Assembly: GCF_019192965.1 (NCBI RefSeq)
Contig: NZ_JAHTKU010000008.1
Span: 62,001-126,000 of the forward strand
Direction of reading: 5' to 3'
Length of the DNA stretch: 64,000 nt
Source: Nocardioides daeguensis
GTDB lineage: Bacteria > Actinomycetota > Actinomycetes > Propionibacteriales > Nocardioidaceae
Each line of letters starts with the position of its first letter. The stretch's first letter is position 1. The notes under the pieces are model-generated. The model saw only the letters and a program-made list of their open reading frames with translations, was not told the DNA's origin and did no database searches. Shown one piece after another: positions 1 through 8,543 of the stretch. The translations under genes were made by a program, and so were the position numbers.

Positions 1-513
1 CCAGGGCCCCACCACCGCGAGGGACCGCAGCCGGGGGTCGGCCAGCACCTCGTCCACGGCGCCGTGGTCACCGCCGGTCACGACCAGAGTGGCACCGGCC
101 AGCACCGCCGCGGCGTGGTCCGCGGCCGCCTCGTAGGCGACCCGGGCCTGGTTGGCCCGCCGCCGGGCGAAGCGCTGCTGCGACTGGCCGCCCGCCTTGG
201 TCCGGCCCTGCACGTGGCGCTGACCGACCTTGCTGGCCACGACCGTGCCGCTGTGGACCCGGGCCAGGGCGAACCCGCCCTTGCGGACGAGCAGCACGCC
301 CCAGGCGACGGGCGGCACGGCGTGCTCGGCGAAGGCGCCCGGCGGGCCGTCGTACGGGACGGAGAAGGGCAGCCGGGCGGTGAACCACGACCCGTCCGGC
401 GCCGTACCGGCCAACGCCCCCTGGTCGACGCGCAGCTCCGGCTCGCCGTGCGAGGCGGCGAAGTTCGCCAGCCACCGCGACCAGCGGGCAGGGGGGACGA
501 GGACCTCGGACAC
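1..513 (-). CDS. acVLRF1-family peptidyl-tRNA hydrolase (partial, C-terminus beyond window)
   Basis: The first 171 codons are present and read off the left edge of the window. The product resembles the actinobacterial VLRF1 family, relatives of Vms1/ANKZF1 and of the eRF1 catalytic domain, which release nascent chains from peptidyl-tRNA during ribosome rescue. The visible signature is the catalytic-loop segment GGQSQQRFARRRANQA (around residues 115-130), with the GxxQ arrangement of that family, preceded by a basic QGRTK stretch. The GTG at 513 was chosen because a TAGTGT hexamer lies 6 nt upstream, the leaderless geometry seen repeatedly here. It is divergent from the SRPBCC gene with a KstR-like box between them. 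The family call is from recognition; the role in ribosome rescue is inferred from the family. Confidence 0.75.
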   Translation of the reverse strand, partial: MSEVLVPPARWSRWLANFAASHGEPELRVDQGALAGTAPDGSWFTARLPFSVPYDGPPGAFAEHAVPPVAWGVLLVRKGGFALARVHSGTVVASKVGQRHVQGRTKAGGQSQQRFARRRANQARVAYEAAADHAAAVLAGATLVVTGGDHGAVDEVLADPRLRSLAVVGPW

Positions 514-519
514 AGCGCG

Positions 520-525
520 ACACTA
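520..525 (-). promoter_or_regulatory. -10 hexamer TAGTGT, leaderless start of the acVLRF1 gene
   Basis: TAGTGT (minus strand) is separated from the GTG at 513 by 6 nt, placing the transcription start at or next to the start codon. Confidence 0.55.
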
Positions 526-530
526 CCGGC

Positions 531-544
531 GAGAACGTGTTCTA
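531..544. promoter_or_regulatory. KstR-like palindrome between divergent genes
   Basis: GAGAACGTGTTCTA contains the perfect 12-bp palindrome AGAACGTGTTCT. It fits the KstR consensus TNNAACNNGTTNNA except for the first T. It lies between the divergent starts at 513 and 554, so it could control either gene. It is far from the steroid genes, so another TetR-family regulator with a similar site is also possible. Confidence 0.4.
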
Positions 545-553
545 CTTCACCCC

Positions 554-1069
554 ATGGCGAAGTCGACCACGATGCATCCCTGCGACCGGGTGGGGATCGA
601 CTACGTCGAGACCGCTCCCCACCGCTTCGCCAACAGCGTCGACCTCGCGGTCACCCCGGACCAGCTGTTCGAGGTGTTCGCCGACGCCGCTGCCTGGCCG
701 CGCTGGGCGAGGGTGATCCGCCACGTCGAGTGGACCTCGCCGCTGCCCCCGGGCGTCGGCAGCACCCGCGTCGTGTCGATGCTCGGCGGCCTGAAGGGCG
801 CCGAGGAGTTCCTGCTCTGGGAGCCCGGCCGCCGGATGGGCTTCCGCTTCAACGCGGCCTCGGAGAAGTCGATCCGCGCGTTCGCCGAGCGCTACGACGT
901 CGAGCCCACCCCGCACGGCTGCCGACTGACCTGGACCCTCGCGCTCGACGTCACCGGACCGGGCTCGTTCTTCATGCCGCTCAGCGGGGTAGTCTGCAAC
1001 CTGGCGTTCCGCAGGTTCTTGACGAACCTGCGCCGCTACACCGACGAGAGGTTCGCCACCGTCGCGTAG
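554..1069 (+). CDS. SRPBCC (START-like) family protein
   Basis: This encodes a 171-residue protein with the helix-grip pattern of SRPBCC/polyketide cyclase proteins: a first strand with VDLAVTPDQLFEVFADAAAWPRW (residues about 29-51), a central sheet, and a long C-terminal helix ending LRRYTDERFA. Such proteins bind hydrophobic ligands, and no enzymatic residue can be assigned. The ATG at 554 gives the usual family length; an upstream in-frame extension would run through the divergent promoter. It converges with sufT. A KstR-like palindrome lies 9 nt upstream, which raises the possibility of a steroid or lipid ligand, but that is inference. Confidence 0.75.
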   Translation: MAKSTTMHPCDRVGIDYVETAPHRFANSVDLAVTPDQLFEVFADAAAWPRWARVIRHVEWTSPLPPGVGSTRVVSMLGGLKGAEEFLLWEPGRRMGFRFNAASEKSIRAFAERYDVEPTPHGCRLTWTLALDVTGPGSFFMPLSGVVCNLAFRRFLTNLRRYTDERFATVA

Positions 1070-1105
1070 GTTCTGCGCGATCGACCCTGCGCCGACGCGG
1101 TGGGC

Positions 1106-1486
1106 TCAGACGTTGAAGCCGAGGGCGCGCAGCTGCTCGCGACCGTCGGGGGTGATCTTGTCGGGGCCCCACGGCGGCATCCAGACCCAGTTGATCGCGA
1201 CGTCGTTGACCAGGCCCTCGAGGGCGGAGTTGGTCTGGTCGGTGATGACGTCGGTCAGCGGGCAGGCCGCGGAGGTGAGCGTCATGTCGAGGACGAGGTT
1301 GGTGCTCTCGTCGACGTGCATGCCGTAGACCAGGCCGAGGTCGACCACGTTGATGCCGAGCTCGGGGTCGACGACGTCCTTCATCGCCTCCTCGATGTCG
1401 GCGAGCGCCACGTTGGACGAGGCGTTGGTCGAGCCGCTGGCCTCGGGGACCTCGGGCAGGTCGCTGTTGTCGATGGACTCGCTCAT
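1106..1486 (-). CDS. sufT: SufT/DUF59 Fe-S assembly factor
   Basis: This 126-residue protein is a MIP18/DUF59 (PaaD-like) domain with the conserved segments DVVDPELGINVVDLGLVYG and TLTSAACPLTD, which holds the conserved Cys. Members help mature Fe-S proteins. It is the last gene of the SUF operon; its ATG overlaps the sufU stop codon (TGATG). The acidic, Ser-rich N-terminal 28 residues look disordered. Its position matches mycobacterial Rv1466 from memory. It converges with the SRPBCC gene, leaving 36 nt between the stop codons. Confidence 0.9.
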   Translation of the reverse strand: MSESIDNSDLPEVPEASGSTNASSNVALADIEEAMKDVVDPELGINVVDLGLVYGMHVDESTNLVLDMTLTSAACPLTDVITDQTNSALEGLVNDVAINWVWMPPWGPDKITPDGREQLRALGFNV

Positions 1487-1950
1487 CAGTTGTCTCCGTC
1501 TCCTGCGACGACCTGTGCCGTCGCGTCCTTCCACGCCATCCACGACAGCAGGGCGCACTTCACGCGGGCCGGGAACTTCGCCACGCCGGCGAAGGCGATC
1601 CCGTCCTCGAGCACGTCCTCGTCGGGCTCCACGGTGCCCTTGCCCTGCATCAAGGTGAGGAACGCCTGGTGGATCGCCATCGCCTCGTCCACGCTCTTGC
1701 CGACGACGAGGTCGTAGAGCACCGAGGCCGAGGCCTGCGAGATCGAGCAGCCGAGCGCGTCGTACGACACGTCCTCGACCACGCCGTCGCTCACGTGGAC
1801 TCGCAGGGTCACCTCGTCGCCGCAGGTCGGGTTGACGTGGTGCACCTCGGCGGTGTGGCCGGCGTGCTCGCGCAGCCCCTTGCCGTGGGGCTTCTTGTAG
1901 TGGTCCAGGATGATCTCCTGGTAGAGCGCATCCAGATCCTGGGCCGTCAT
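1486..1950 (-). CDS. sufU: SufU-type sulfur-transfer protein
   Basis: This 154-residue IscU-like protein has Zn/sulfur-relay ligands at C43, D45 (PTCGDE), C68 (GCSIS) and C132 (KCALL). Gram-positive SufU accepts the persulfide from SufS rather than acting as a scaffold, because its zinc site exchanges a ligand with SufS. It retains the insertion typical of SufU between the second and third Cys. The start overlaps the sufS stop by 4 nt, indicating translational coupling. Confidence 0.93.
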   Translation of the reverse strand: MTAQDLDALYQEIILDHYKKPHGKGLREHAGHTAEVHHVNPTCGDEVTLRVHVSDGVVEDVSYDALGCSISQASASVLYDLVVGKSVDEAMAIHQAFLTLMQGKGTVEPDEDVLEDGIAFAGVAKFPARVKCALLSWMAWKDATAQVVAGDGDN

Positions 1951-3224
1951 GCTCGGTCCAACTTGAAGTAGGAACGGGTGTATTCCAGCGCCTCGACGAG
2001 GGCGTCGATCTCCCGCGGCTCGGTGTAGAGGTACGACGACATCCGCGTCGAGCTCTGCACGCCGAACCGCGCGTGGGCCGGCTTGGCGCAGTGGTGCCCG
2101 GCACGCACGGCGATGCCGCGGCTGTCGAGCACCTGCGCGATGTCGTGCGGGTGCACGCCGTCGAGCTCGAACGAGATCGCGCCACCGCGGGCGGCCGCGT
2201 CGAGCGGGCCGAGCACGGTCAGGCCCTTCACCGAGCGCAGGCCCTCGAGGGCGTAGCCGGTGATCGCCTTCTCGTGGGCGTGGATCGCGTCGAGGCCGAT
2301 GTGAGCGAGGTAGTCCACCGCCGCGCCCAGGCCGATGGCCTCGACGATCGGCGGGGTGCCGGCCTCGAACTTGTGCGGGATGCCGGCGTACGTCGAGCCC
2401 TCCATCCGCACGGTCTCGATCATCTCGCCGCCGCCGAGGAACGGCGGCAGCGCGTCGAGCACGGCCCGCGAGCCCCACAGCACGCCGATGCCGGTCGGAC
2501 CGACGACCTTGTGGCCGGTGAAGGCGAGCAGGTCCGGGCGCTCCTCGACCGGCATCGCGGACAGGTCGATCGGCAGCTGCGGCGCCGCCTGGGACGCGTC
2601 GACCACGACGATCGCACCGACGGCGTGGGCCTTGCGCGTGATCTCGGCGATCGGGTTGATCGTGCCGAGCATGTTGGACACCCAGGTCAGCGAGACCACC
2701 TTGGTGCGCTCGGTGATCAGCTCGTCGATCGTCGACAGGTCCAGCCGGCCGTCGTCGGTGAGGCCGAACCAGCGCAGCGTCGCGCCGGTGCGCTGCGTGA
2801 GCAGCTGCCACGGCACGATGTTGGAGTGGTGCTCCATCTCGGTGATGACGATCTCATCACCGGGACCGACCTGCCGCTCCCCGGGCCACACCAGGGTGTT
2901 GGCGACCAGGTTGAGCGCCTCGGAGGCGTTCTTGGTGAAGATCACCTCGTCGCGCTCGGGCGCGCCGATGAACGCCGCCACCTTGTCGCGCGCGGCCTCG
3001 AACGCCTCGGTCGACTCGGCGCCGAGCTGGTGCATGGCGCGGGCGATGTTGGCGTTGTGGTGTTCCAGGTGGTCGACCATCGTGTCGATCACCACCTGCG
3101 GCTTCTGCGAGGTGTTGGCGCTGTCGAGGTAGATCAGCGGTACCCCGCCCGCGAGCGTGCGCTCGAGGATCGGGAAGTCCTTGCGGATCACCGCCAGCTC
3201 CGGGAGGAGCCCCTCCAGGGTCAT
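1947..3224 (-). CDS. sufS: Cysteine desulfurase SufS
   Basis: This is a 425-residue class V aminotransferase-fold PLP enzyme that mobilises sulfur from L-cysteine as an enzyme-bound persulfide. The PLP lysine is K239 in FTGHKVVGPTG, and the persulfide-forming cysteine is C379 in RAGHHCAKP. The paired SufU downstream supplies the acceptor. Length and motifs match group II (SufS-type) enzymes. Only 2 nt separate its start from the sufC stop codon. Confidence 0.95.
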   Translation of the reverse strand: MTLEGLLPELAVIRKDFPILERTLAGGVPLIYLDSANTSQKPQVVIDTMVDHLEHHNANIARAMHQLGAESTEAFEAARDKVAAFIGAPERDEVIFTKNASEALNLVANTLVWPGERQVGPGDEIVITEMEHHSNIVPWQLLTQRTGATLRWFGLTDDGRLDLSTIDELITERTKVVSLTWVSNMLGTINPIAEITRKAHAVGAIVVVDASQAAPQLPIDLSAMPVEERPDLLAFTGHKVVGPTGIGVLWGSRAVLDALPPFLGGGEMIETVRMEGSTYAGIPHKFEAGTPPIVEAIGLGAAVDYLAHIGLDAIHAHEKAITGYALEGLRSVKGLTVLGPLDAAARGGAISFELDGVHPHDIAQVLDSRGIAVRAGHHCAKPAHARFGVQSSTRMSSYLYTEPREIDALVEALEYTRSYFKLDRA

Positions 3225-3226
3225 GG

Positions 3227-3994
3227 TCAGACCCCGGCTGCCGGGGTGCTGACGTACTTCTCGTAGCCGTTGGCCTCCAGCTCGTCGGCCAGCTCCGGGC
3301 CGCCCGACTCGGCGATCCGGCCGTCGACGAACACGTGGACGACGTCGGGCTTCACGTAGCGCAGGATCCGCGTGTAGTGCGTGATCAGCAGCAGGCCCTT
3401 GCCCTCACGCGCGGCGTAGGCGTTGATGCCGTCGGACACGACCTTGAGCGCGTCGATGTCGAGACCGGAGTCGATCTCGTCGAGGATCGCGAACTTCGGG
3501 TCGAGCAGGTCGAGCTGGGCGATCTCGGCGCGCTTCTTCTCACCACCCGAGAAGCCCTCGTTGACCGAGCGGCTGGAGAACGCGGTGTCGAGCTTCATCC
3601 GGTCCAGGGCGCCGTTGACGTCCTTGACCCAGGTGCGCAGCTTGGGCGCCTCGCCGTCGAGCGCGGTCTTGGCGGTGCGCAGGAAGTTCGACATCGAGAC
3701 CCCGGGAACCTCGACCGGGTACTGCATCGCGAGGAAGAGGCCGGCACGGGCCCGCTCGTCGACGCTCATCTCGAGCACGTTCTCGCCGTCGAGGAGGACC
3801 TCGCCGCCGGTGACCGTGTACTTGGGGTGCCCGGCGATGGAGTACGCCGTGGTCGACTTGCCCGAGCCGTTGGGGCCCATGATCGCGTGGGTCTCGCCGT
3901 CCTTGATGGTCAGCGTGACGCCCTTGAGGATCTCCTTGGGGCCGTCCTCGGTCTGCACCTGGACCTGCAGGTCCTTGATCTCGAGGGTGCTCAT
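3227..3994 (-). CDS. sufC: SUF ATPase SufC
   Basis: This 255-residue ABC-type ATPase energises the SufBCD scaffold complex. Walker A is GPNGSGKST (residues 40-48), the signature is FSGGEKKR (148-155) and Walker B is FAILDEIDSGLD (168-179); the FSGGEKKR and SGLDIDAL variants are typical of SufC rather than of transporters. The start codon overlaps the stop of the Rieske gene by 4 nt. Confidence 0.96.
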   Translation of the reverse strand: MSTLEIKDLQVQVQTEDGPKEILKGVTLTIKDGETHAIMGPNGSGKSTTAYSIAGHPKYTVTGGEVLLDGENVLEMSVDERARAGLFLAMQYPVEVPGVSMSNFLRTAKTALDGEAPKLRTWVKDVNGALDRMKLDTAFSSRSVNEGFSGGEKKRAEIAQLDLLDPKFAILDEIDSGLDIDALKVVSDGINAYAAREGKGLLLITHYTRILRYVKPDVVHVFVDGRIAESGGPELADELEANGYEKYVSTPAAGV

Positions 3995-4326
3995 GATGGG
4001 GTGACTCCGTTCAGCGTGGTGGTGATGTCGATGTAGACGTCGCCGTCGCGGACCTCTACGGGGAAGGTGGCGACCGGCTCGGTCGCGGGGAGGCCGGTCG
4101 GCTTGCCGGTGCGCAGGTCGAAGCGGGAGCCGTGCAGCCAGCACTCGACGGTGCAGTCCTCGACCTCCCCCTCGCTGAGCGCTACGGCCGCATGCGAGCA
4201 CAGGTCCTGGAGGGCGAAGACCTCGTCGCCGTGGCGAGCCACGGCGACCTCGTAGCGGTCGACGGTGACGGCGAGCGCCTCGTCCTCGGGCACCTCGGTC
4301 AGGGCGCAGGCCCGCTCGAAGCTCAT
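3991..4326 (-). CDS. Rieske-type ferredoxin inside the suf operon
   Basis: This 111-residue soluble Rieske [2Fe-2S] ferredoxin has ligands C43-x-H45 and C62-x2-H65 (CSH...CWLH). It resembles small ferredoxin subunits of non-heme oxygenases. It lies between sufD and sufC, overlapping both by 4 nt, so it is co-translated with the Fe-S machinery. It may be an electron donor for cluster assembly or an early client. It lacks the disulfide cysteines of high-potential Rieske proteins, as expected for the ferredoxin class. Its function here is not established by sequence. Confidence 0.9.
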   Translation of the reverse strand: MSFERACALTEVPEDEALAVTVDRYEVAVARHGDEVFALQDLCSHAAVALSEGEVEDCTVECWLHGSRFDLRTGKPTGLPATEPVATFPVEVRDGDVYIDITTTLNGVTPS

Positions 4327-5504
4327 GCGTCGTCCTTGAGGACGTTCTTGGCGAGCTCGGCCTCGACGGTCGCGAGGAGCTGGTCCTCGACCAACGCGAT
4401 GTCGACCTTGCGGATCAGGTCGTTGAAGAAGCCGTGCACGACCAGTCGCTGCGCCTCCTTCTCCGAGACGCCGCGCGAGCGCAGGTAGAAGAGCTGCTCG
4501 TCGTCGAAGCGTGCGGTGGCCGAGGCGTGTCCGGCTCCCTCGATCTCGCCGGTCTCGATCTCCAGGTTGGGGACCGAGTCGGCCTGGCAGCCGTCGGTGA
4601 GCACGAGGTTGCGGTTCTCCTCGTAGGTCTCGATGCCCTCGGCGACCTTGCGGATGAGCACGTTCCCGATCCACACCGTGTGCGCGCCCTTGCCCTGCAG
4701 CGCGCCCTTGTAGACCACGTGGCTCTTGGTCTTGGGCGCATTGTGGTCGGCGAAGAGGCGGTGCTCGAGGTGCTGGCCCTCGTCGGCGAAGTACAGGCCG
4801 AGCAGCTCGGCCTCACCGCCCGGCCCGGCGTACTCGACGTTGGCGTGCATCCGGACCAGGTCGCCGCCGAAGGAGACCGAGGTGTGCTTGACCGAGGCGT
4901 CGCGGCCGACGCGGATCGCGTCGCGGCCCAGGTGGACCGCGTCGTCGTCCCAGTCCTGCAGGCTCAGCACGTTGACCTTCGCGCCGTCGCCGACCAGGAA
5001 GGACGAGATGGCGCAGTAGCGCGCCGACCCGCTGTGCACCAGCACGATGGTGACCTCGGCGTGGGCGCCGATCCGGTAGAGCAGCCGGCCCCAGACCAGG
5101 TCGTCGACGGAGCTGCCCGACAGCCGGATGACGACGGGCTCCGTCACCACGGCCTCCGCCGGGACGTCGAGCAGGAGCGCACCGTCCGCGTTGGCGGCGG
5201 CCAGAGCGGCGGGCCGCTCGTTCGGCGCGAGCTCACCGAGCGCCAGCGCCTCCGCGGCGCTGATCGCGCTCAGGGTGACCCCCTCGGGGAGCGTGGCCTC
5301 ACGGACCAGGTCGGCCGTCGAGGCCGCACCGTCGAGGATGCCGCGCAGCCGCTTGAGGGGCGTGAAGCGCCACACCTCCTCGCGGCCGGTCGGCACCGGG
5401 TGGTCGGCCAGGTCGTACGACGCGGGCGGGTTCAGGTGGCTCTCGACGCGGGACTGCTCAAGAGCCGAACTGACGGCCGACTCGGCCGTTTCAGTCACAG
5501 TCAC
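4323..5504 (-). CDS. sufD: SUF scaffold subunit SufD
   Basis: This 393-residue SufBD-family protein has a right-handed beta-helix core and conserved C-terminal features such as EGAGHASATARFDDEQLFYLRSRG. It pairs with SufB and SufC to build clusters. It is shorter than SufB and lacks the SufB Cys-rich elements. The C-terminus overlaps the start of the Rieske gene by 4 nt. Upstream, an 84-nt gap separates it from sufB, the only sizeable gap in the operon; nothing clear is seen in it apart from the sequence just upstream of the GTG start. Confidence 0.94.
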   Translation of the reverse strand: MTVTETAESAVSSALEQSRVESHLNPPASYDLADHPVPTGREEVWRFTPLKRLRGILDGAASTADLVREATLPEGVTLSAISAAEALALGELAPNERPAALAAANADGALLLDVPAEAVVTEPVVIRLSGSSVDDLVWGRLLYRIGAHAEVTIVLVHSGSARYCAISSFLVGDGAKVNVLSLQDWDDDAVHLGRDAIRVGRDASVKHTSVSFGGDLVRMHANVEYAGPGGEAELLGLYFADEGQHLEHRLFADHNAPKTKSHVVYKGALQGKGAHTVWIGNVLIRKVAEGIETYEENRNLVLTDGCQADSVPNLEIETGEIEGAGHASATARFDDEQLFYLRSRGVSEKEAQRLVVHGFFNDLIRKVDIALVEDQLLATVEAELAKNVLKDDA

Positions 5505-5588
5505 AGGACTTCCTTCAATGCGTGGTGCTGGCGGGAGGACATAGCCGTCGAGCCTTCGACGGCTACTGGAGGCTGAGTGCCGAAGGCC

Positions 5589-7007
5589 TCAGCCCACAGC
5601 GCCCTCCATCTGCAGTTCGATCAGTCGGTTCAGCTCCAGCGCGTACTCCATCGGGAGCTCCTTGGCGATCGGCTCGACGAAGCCGCGCACGATCATCGCC
5701 ATCGCCTCGTCCTGCTCCATGCCTCGCGACATGAGGTAGAACAGCTGGTCGTCGGAGACCTTGGAGACGGACGCCTCGTGGCCCATCGACACGTCGTCCT
5801 CGCGGATGTCGACGTAGGGGTAGGTGTCGGAGCGGCTGATCTGGTCGACCAGCAGCGCGTCGCACAGCACGTTGGACTTCGAGCCGTGCGCACCCTCGTT
5901 GACCTGGATCAGGCCGCGGTAGGACGTACGACCGCCCCCGCGGGCGACCGACTTGCTGAGGATCGAGGAGGAGGTGTACGGCGCGGCGTGGACCATCTTG
6001 GCGCCGGCGTCCTGGTGCTGGCCCTCGCCCGCGAAGGCGATCGAGAGGGTCTCGCCCTTGGCGTGCTCGCCCATCAGGTAGACGGCGGGGTACTTCATGG
6101 TCACCTTGGAGCCGATGTTGCCGTCGACCCACTCCATCGTCGCGCCGGCCTCGCAGACCGCGCGCTTGGTGACGAGGTTGTAGACGTTGTTCGACCAGTT
6201 CTGGATGGTCGTGTAGCGGCAGCGGCCGCCCTTCTTCACGATGATCTCGACGACCGCGGAGTGCAGCGAGTCGGAGGAGTAGATCGGCGCGGTGCAGCCC
6301 TCGACGTAGTGCACGTAGGCGTCCTCGTCGACGATGATCAGCGTCCGCTCGAACTGGCCCATGTTCTCGGTGTTGATCCGGAAGTAGGCCTGCAGCGGGA
6401 TGTCGACGTGGACACCCTTGGGGACGTAGATGAACGAGCCGCCCGACCACACCGAGGTGTTGAGCGCGGAGAACTTGTTGTCGCCGACCGGGATGACGGT
6501 GCCGAAGTACTCCTTGAAGAGCTCCTCGTGCTCCTTCAGGGCGGTGTCGGTGTCGAGGAAGATGACACCCTGCTCCTCCAGGTCCTCACGGATCTGGTGG
6601 TAGACGACCTCGGACTCGTACTGGGCGGCGACGCCGGCGACGAGGCGCTGCTTCTCCGCCTCCGGGATGCCGAGCTTGTCGTAGGTGTTCTTGATGTCCT
6701 CGGGCAGGTCCTCCCAGCTCTGGGCCTGCTTCTCGGTGGACCGCACGAAGTACTTGATGTTGTCGAAGTCGATGGCGCTCAGGTCGGAGCCCCACGTCGG
6801 CATCGGCTTGCGGTCGAAGAGCTTGAGGCCCTTCAGGCGCAGGTCGAGCATCCAGCCCGGCTCGCTCTTCTTCGAGGAGATGTCCCGGACGACGTCCTCG
6901 TTGAGGCCGCGCTTCGCGTTGGCACCGACGTCGTTCTTGTCGGACCAGCCGAAGTCGTAGCGACCGATCCCCTTGAGCTCGGGGTTCAGCTCTTCGATCG
7001 AGGTCAT
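5589..7007 (-). CDS. sufB: SUF scaffold subunit SufB
   Basis: This 472-residue SufB starts [15 protein letters not shown] and carries the family core ([44 protein letters not shown]). SufB hosts the nascent Fe-S cluster with SufD. The ATG at 7007 overlaps the sufR stop by 4 nt. Longer in-frame starts would run into sufR. No intein is present, unlike M. tuberculosis SufB. Confidence 0.95.
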   Translation of the reverse strand: MTSIEELNPELKGIGRYDFGWSDKNDVGANAKRGLNEDVVRDISSKKSEPGWMLDLRLKGLKLFDRKPMPTWGSDLSAIDFDNIKYFVRSTEKQAQSWEDLPEDIKNTYDKLGIPEAEKQRLVAGVAAQYESEVVYHQIREDLEEQGVIFLDTDTALKEHEELFKEYFGTVIPVGDNKFSALNTSVWSGGSFIYVPKGVHVDIPLQAYFRINTENMGQFERTLIIVDEDAYVHYVEGCTAPIYSSDSLHSAVVEIIVKKGGRCRYTTIQNWSNNVYNLVTKRAVCEAGATMEWVDGNIGSKVTMKYPAVYLMGEHAKGETLSIAFAGEGQHQDAGAKMVHAAPYTSSSILSKSVARGGGRTSYRGLIQVNEGAHGSKSNVLCDALLVDQISRSDTYPYVDIREDDVSMGHEASVSKVSDDQLFYLMSRGMEQDEAMAMIVRGFVEPIAKELPMEYALELNRLIELQMEGAVG

Positions 7008-7678
7008 GAGACCCGCTCCTTCTTGTTGATGCCTGCATCGGGGATGCACGTCGTGCACACCCCGTCGCCGTGGGCGATGGTGGCCAGGCGCTGGACGTGG
7101 GTGCCGAGCACGCGGCCGATGGCCTCGGTCTCGGCCTCGCACAGCTGGGGGAACTCGTGGGCGACGTGGGAGACCGGGCAGTGCTGCTGGCACAGCTGCT
7201 CCCCCACGACCGGCAGCTCGCGGACGGCGGCGGCGTACCCCTCGTCGGAGAACACCAGCGCCAGCACCTGCGCGGGCGAGGCACCCGGGTGGTCGGCGGC
7301 GACCACCGGGAACTTCCGCTCGATGAACGAGGCCCGCCGCTCGGCGAAGGCGCGGACGGCGTCCTCGCCCCCGGTCTCGGCGAGGAAGCGGATCGCCTCG
7401 GTCGCGAGGTCGTCGTACTGCTGGTCGAAGGCGTCGCGGCCGCGCTCGGTGAGGGCGAACACCTTGGCCGGGCGGCCCCGGCCGCGCGAGCCCACCGGAC
7501 GCGGGTCGCGCGCGTCGACCGCGCCCTCGGCGACGAGGTGGTCGAGGTGACGCCGCACCGCGGCGGCCGTCAGGTCCAGTCGCTCCGCGAGCGCTGCCGC
7601 GGTGGACGGCCCGTTGACCAGGATCGACCGAGCGACGCGCTGCCGCGTCGGCTGGTCGCTCTCGGTCGCCATTTCCAC
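7004..7678 (-). CDS. sufR: SufR-type Fe-S-sensing repressor of the suf operon
   Basis: This is a 224-residue regulator with an N-terminal ArsR/DeoR-like winged helix ([23 protein letters not shown], residues 26-48) and a wing containing SRGRGRPAK. The C-terminal half has cysteines at 163, 167, 180, 208 and 211 that can ligate a [4Fe-4S] cluster. Homologous SufR proteins repress suf when the cluster is present. It heads the operon. The start is GTG 7678 or ATG 7672, and neither has an obvious ribosome binding site. An imperfect inverted repeat (CACA...TGTG) just upstream, about 7676-7690, is a weak operator candidate. Confidence 0.9.
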   Translation of the reverse strand: MEMATESDQPTRQRVARSILVNGPSTAAALAERLDLTAAAVRRHLDHLVAEGAVDARDPRPVGSRGRGRPAKVFALTERGRDAFDQQYDDLATEAIRFLAETGGEDAVRAFAERRASFIERKFPVVAADHPGASPAQVLALVFSDEGYAAAVRELPVVGEQLCQQHCPVSHVAHEFPQLCEAETEAIGRVLGTHVQRLATIAHGDGVCTTCIPDAGINKKERVS

Positions 7679-7710
7679 AACATCAGTGTGCCGTTATTGG
7701 ACCCCGCGGT

Positions 7711-8160
7711 TCAAGGAAGGGTCGCCTTACTGCGCCGAGGAGCGGTGTGCCTCAGCCAGGCCAGACCCGCGAAGGGCAGCACGAGCGGCAGGAAGCCGTA
7801 GCCCTGGCCGAAGTGCGACCACACCGTCTTGTCGGGGAACAGGTCGGTGGCGACGTAGCTCAGCGTGCCGACCGACAGCACACCGACCAGCTCGATCGCG
7901 ACGGCGACGCCCGCCACCCGCCAGCCGGTGCGGCCGCCGAGCAGCAGGCAGGTGGTCGCGACCAGGTAGAGGACGGCGGCCAGGAGCGAGAGCGAGTACG
8001 CCAGCGGGGCCTTGCCGGGCTCCAGCCCGAGCTGGACGGCCGAGCGACCGGTGGCGGCGACGGCGAACAGTCCGTAGACGAACACCAGTGCCCGGCCCCA
8101 GCCCTCGGAGAGCGGGTGCGCCGGCTGCGCGGCGGCGGGACGCTCAGGCACCCGGCCCAC
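7711..8160 (-). CDS. Four-helix membrane protein, unknown function
   Basis: This 149-residue protein has four hydrophobic helices (around residues 23-37, 53-75, 82-101 and 121-135) and a short charged C-terminus. No motif identifies a function. It overlaps the 3' end of the upstream membrane-protein gene by 17 nt if it starts at GTG 8160; GTG 8151 is an alternative. The overlap suggests a two-gene unit upstream of the suf operon. Confidence 0.7.
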   Translation of the reverse strand: MGRVPERPAAAQPAHPLSEGWGRALVFVYGLFAVAATGRSAVQLGLEPGKAPLAYSLSLLAAVLYLVATTCLLLGGRTGWRVAGVAVAIELVGVLSVGTLSYVATDLFPDKTVWSHFGQGYGFLPLVLPFAGLAWLRHTAPRRSKATLP

Positions 8161-8509
8161 CCCACACGTCCCACAAGCGCAGCTCGAGGCCGGCCACGGT
8201 CGCGACGCCGAGCAGCAGGATCGTCGTACCGACCCGGGACCGCTCGGCGAGCGCGAGGAAGGCCGCGACGACCGGGACCAGGAGGTTGGTGACCAGGTAG
8301 CTCACGAACACCGCCCCCTCCAGGTCGCGCTCGGTGCGCGCCAGAGCGACGACTCCCCCGACGAGCTGGACGAGCATCACGACCTCGAGCACCGCGAGCC
8401 CGATGAAGTGGGAGTCCTGCGCGGCGCGGTCACGGACCAGGTCGACCGCGAGGAGGACGGCGAGGGCGCCGGCGAGGACCAGCGCGACGCCGTACAGCCA
8501 GGGATTCAC
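8144..8509 (-). CDS. Small integral membrane protein, unknown function
   Basis: This 121-residue protein has four predicted transmembrane helices (starting VNPWLYGVALVLAGALAVLL). The GTG at 8509 is preceded by TACGCT at 7 nt, so the mRNA is probably leaderless. It is divergent from the Lrp-type regulator and followed by an overlapping membrane-protein gene. No family could be recognised. Confidence 0.7.
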   Translation of the reverse strand: MNPWLYGVALVLAGALAVLLAVDLVRDRAAQDSHFIGLAVLEVVMLVQLVGGVVALARTERDLEGAVFVSYLVTNLLVPVVAAFLALAERSRVGTTILLLGVATVAGLELRLWDVWGGPGA

Positions 8510-8516
8510 GGCGGTC

Positions 8517-8522
8517 AGCGTA
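8517..8522 (-). promoter_or_regulatory. -10 hexamer TACGCT, leaderless start at 8509
   Basis: TACGCT on the minus strand lies 7 nt from the GTG at 8509. Confidence 0.5.
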
Positions 8523-8543
8523 GACCGGCCCGGTTCCGCGACA

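Noticed and set aside
230..553. Upstream extension of the SRPBCC gene in the same frame
   Set aside because: It would run antisense through the acVLRF1 gene and the divergent promoter; the protein homology begins at the ATG at 554.
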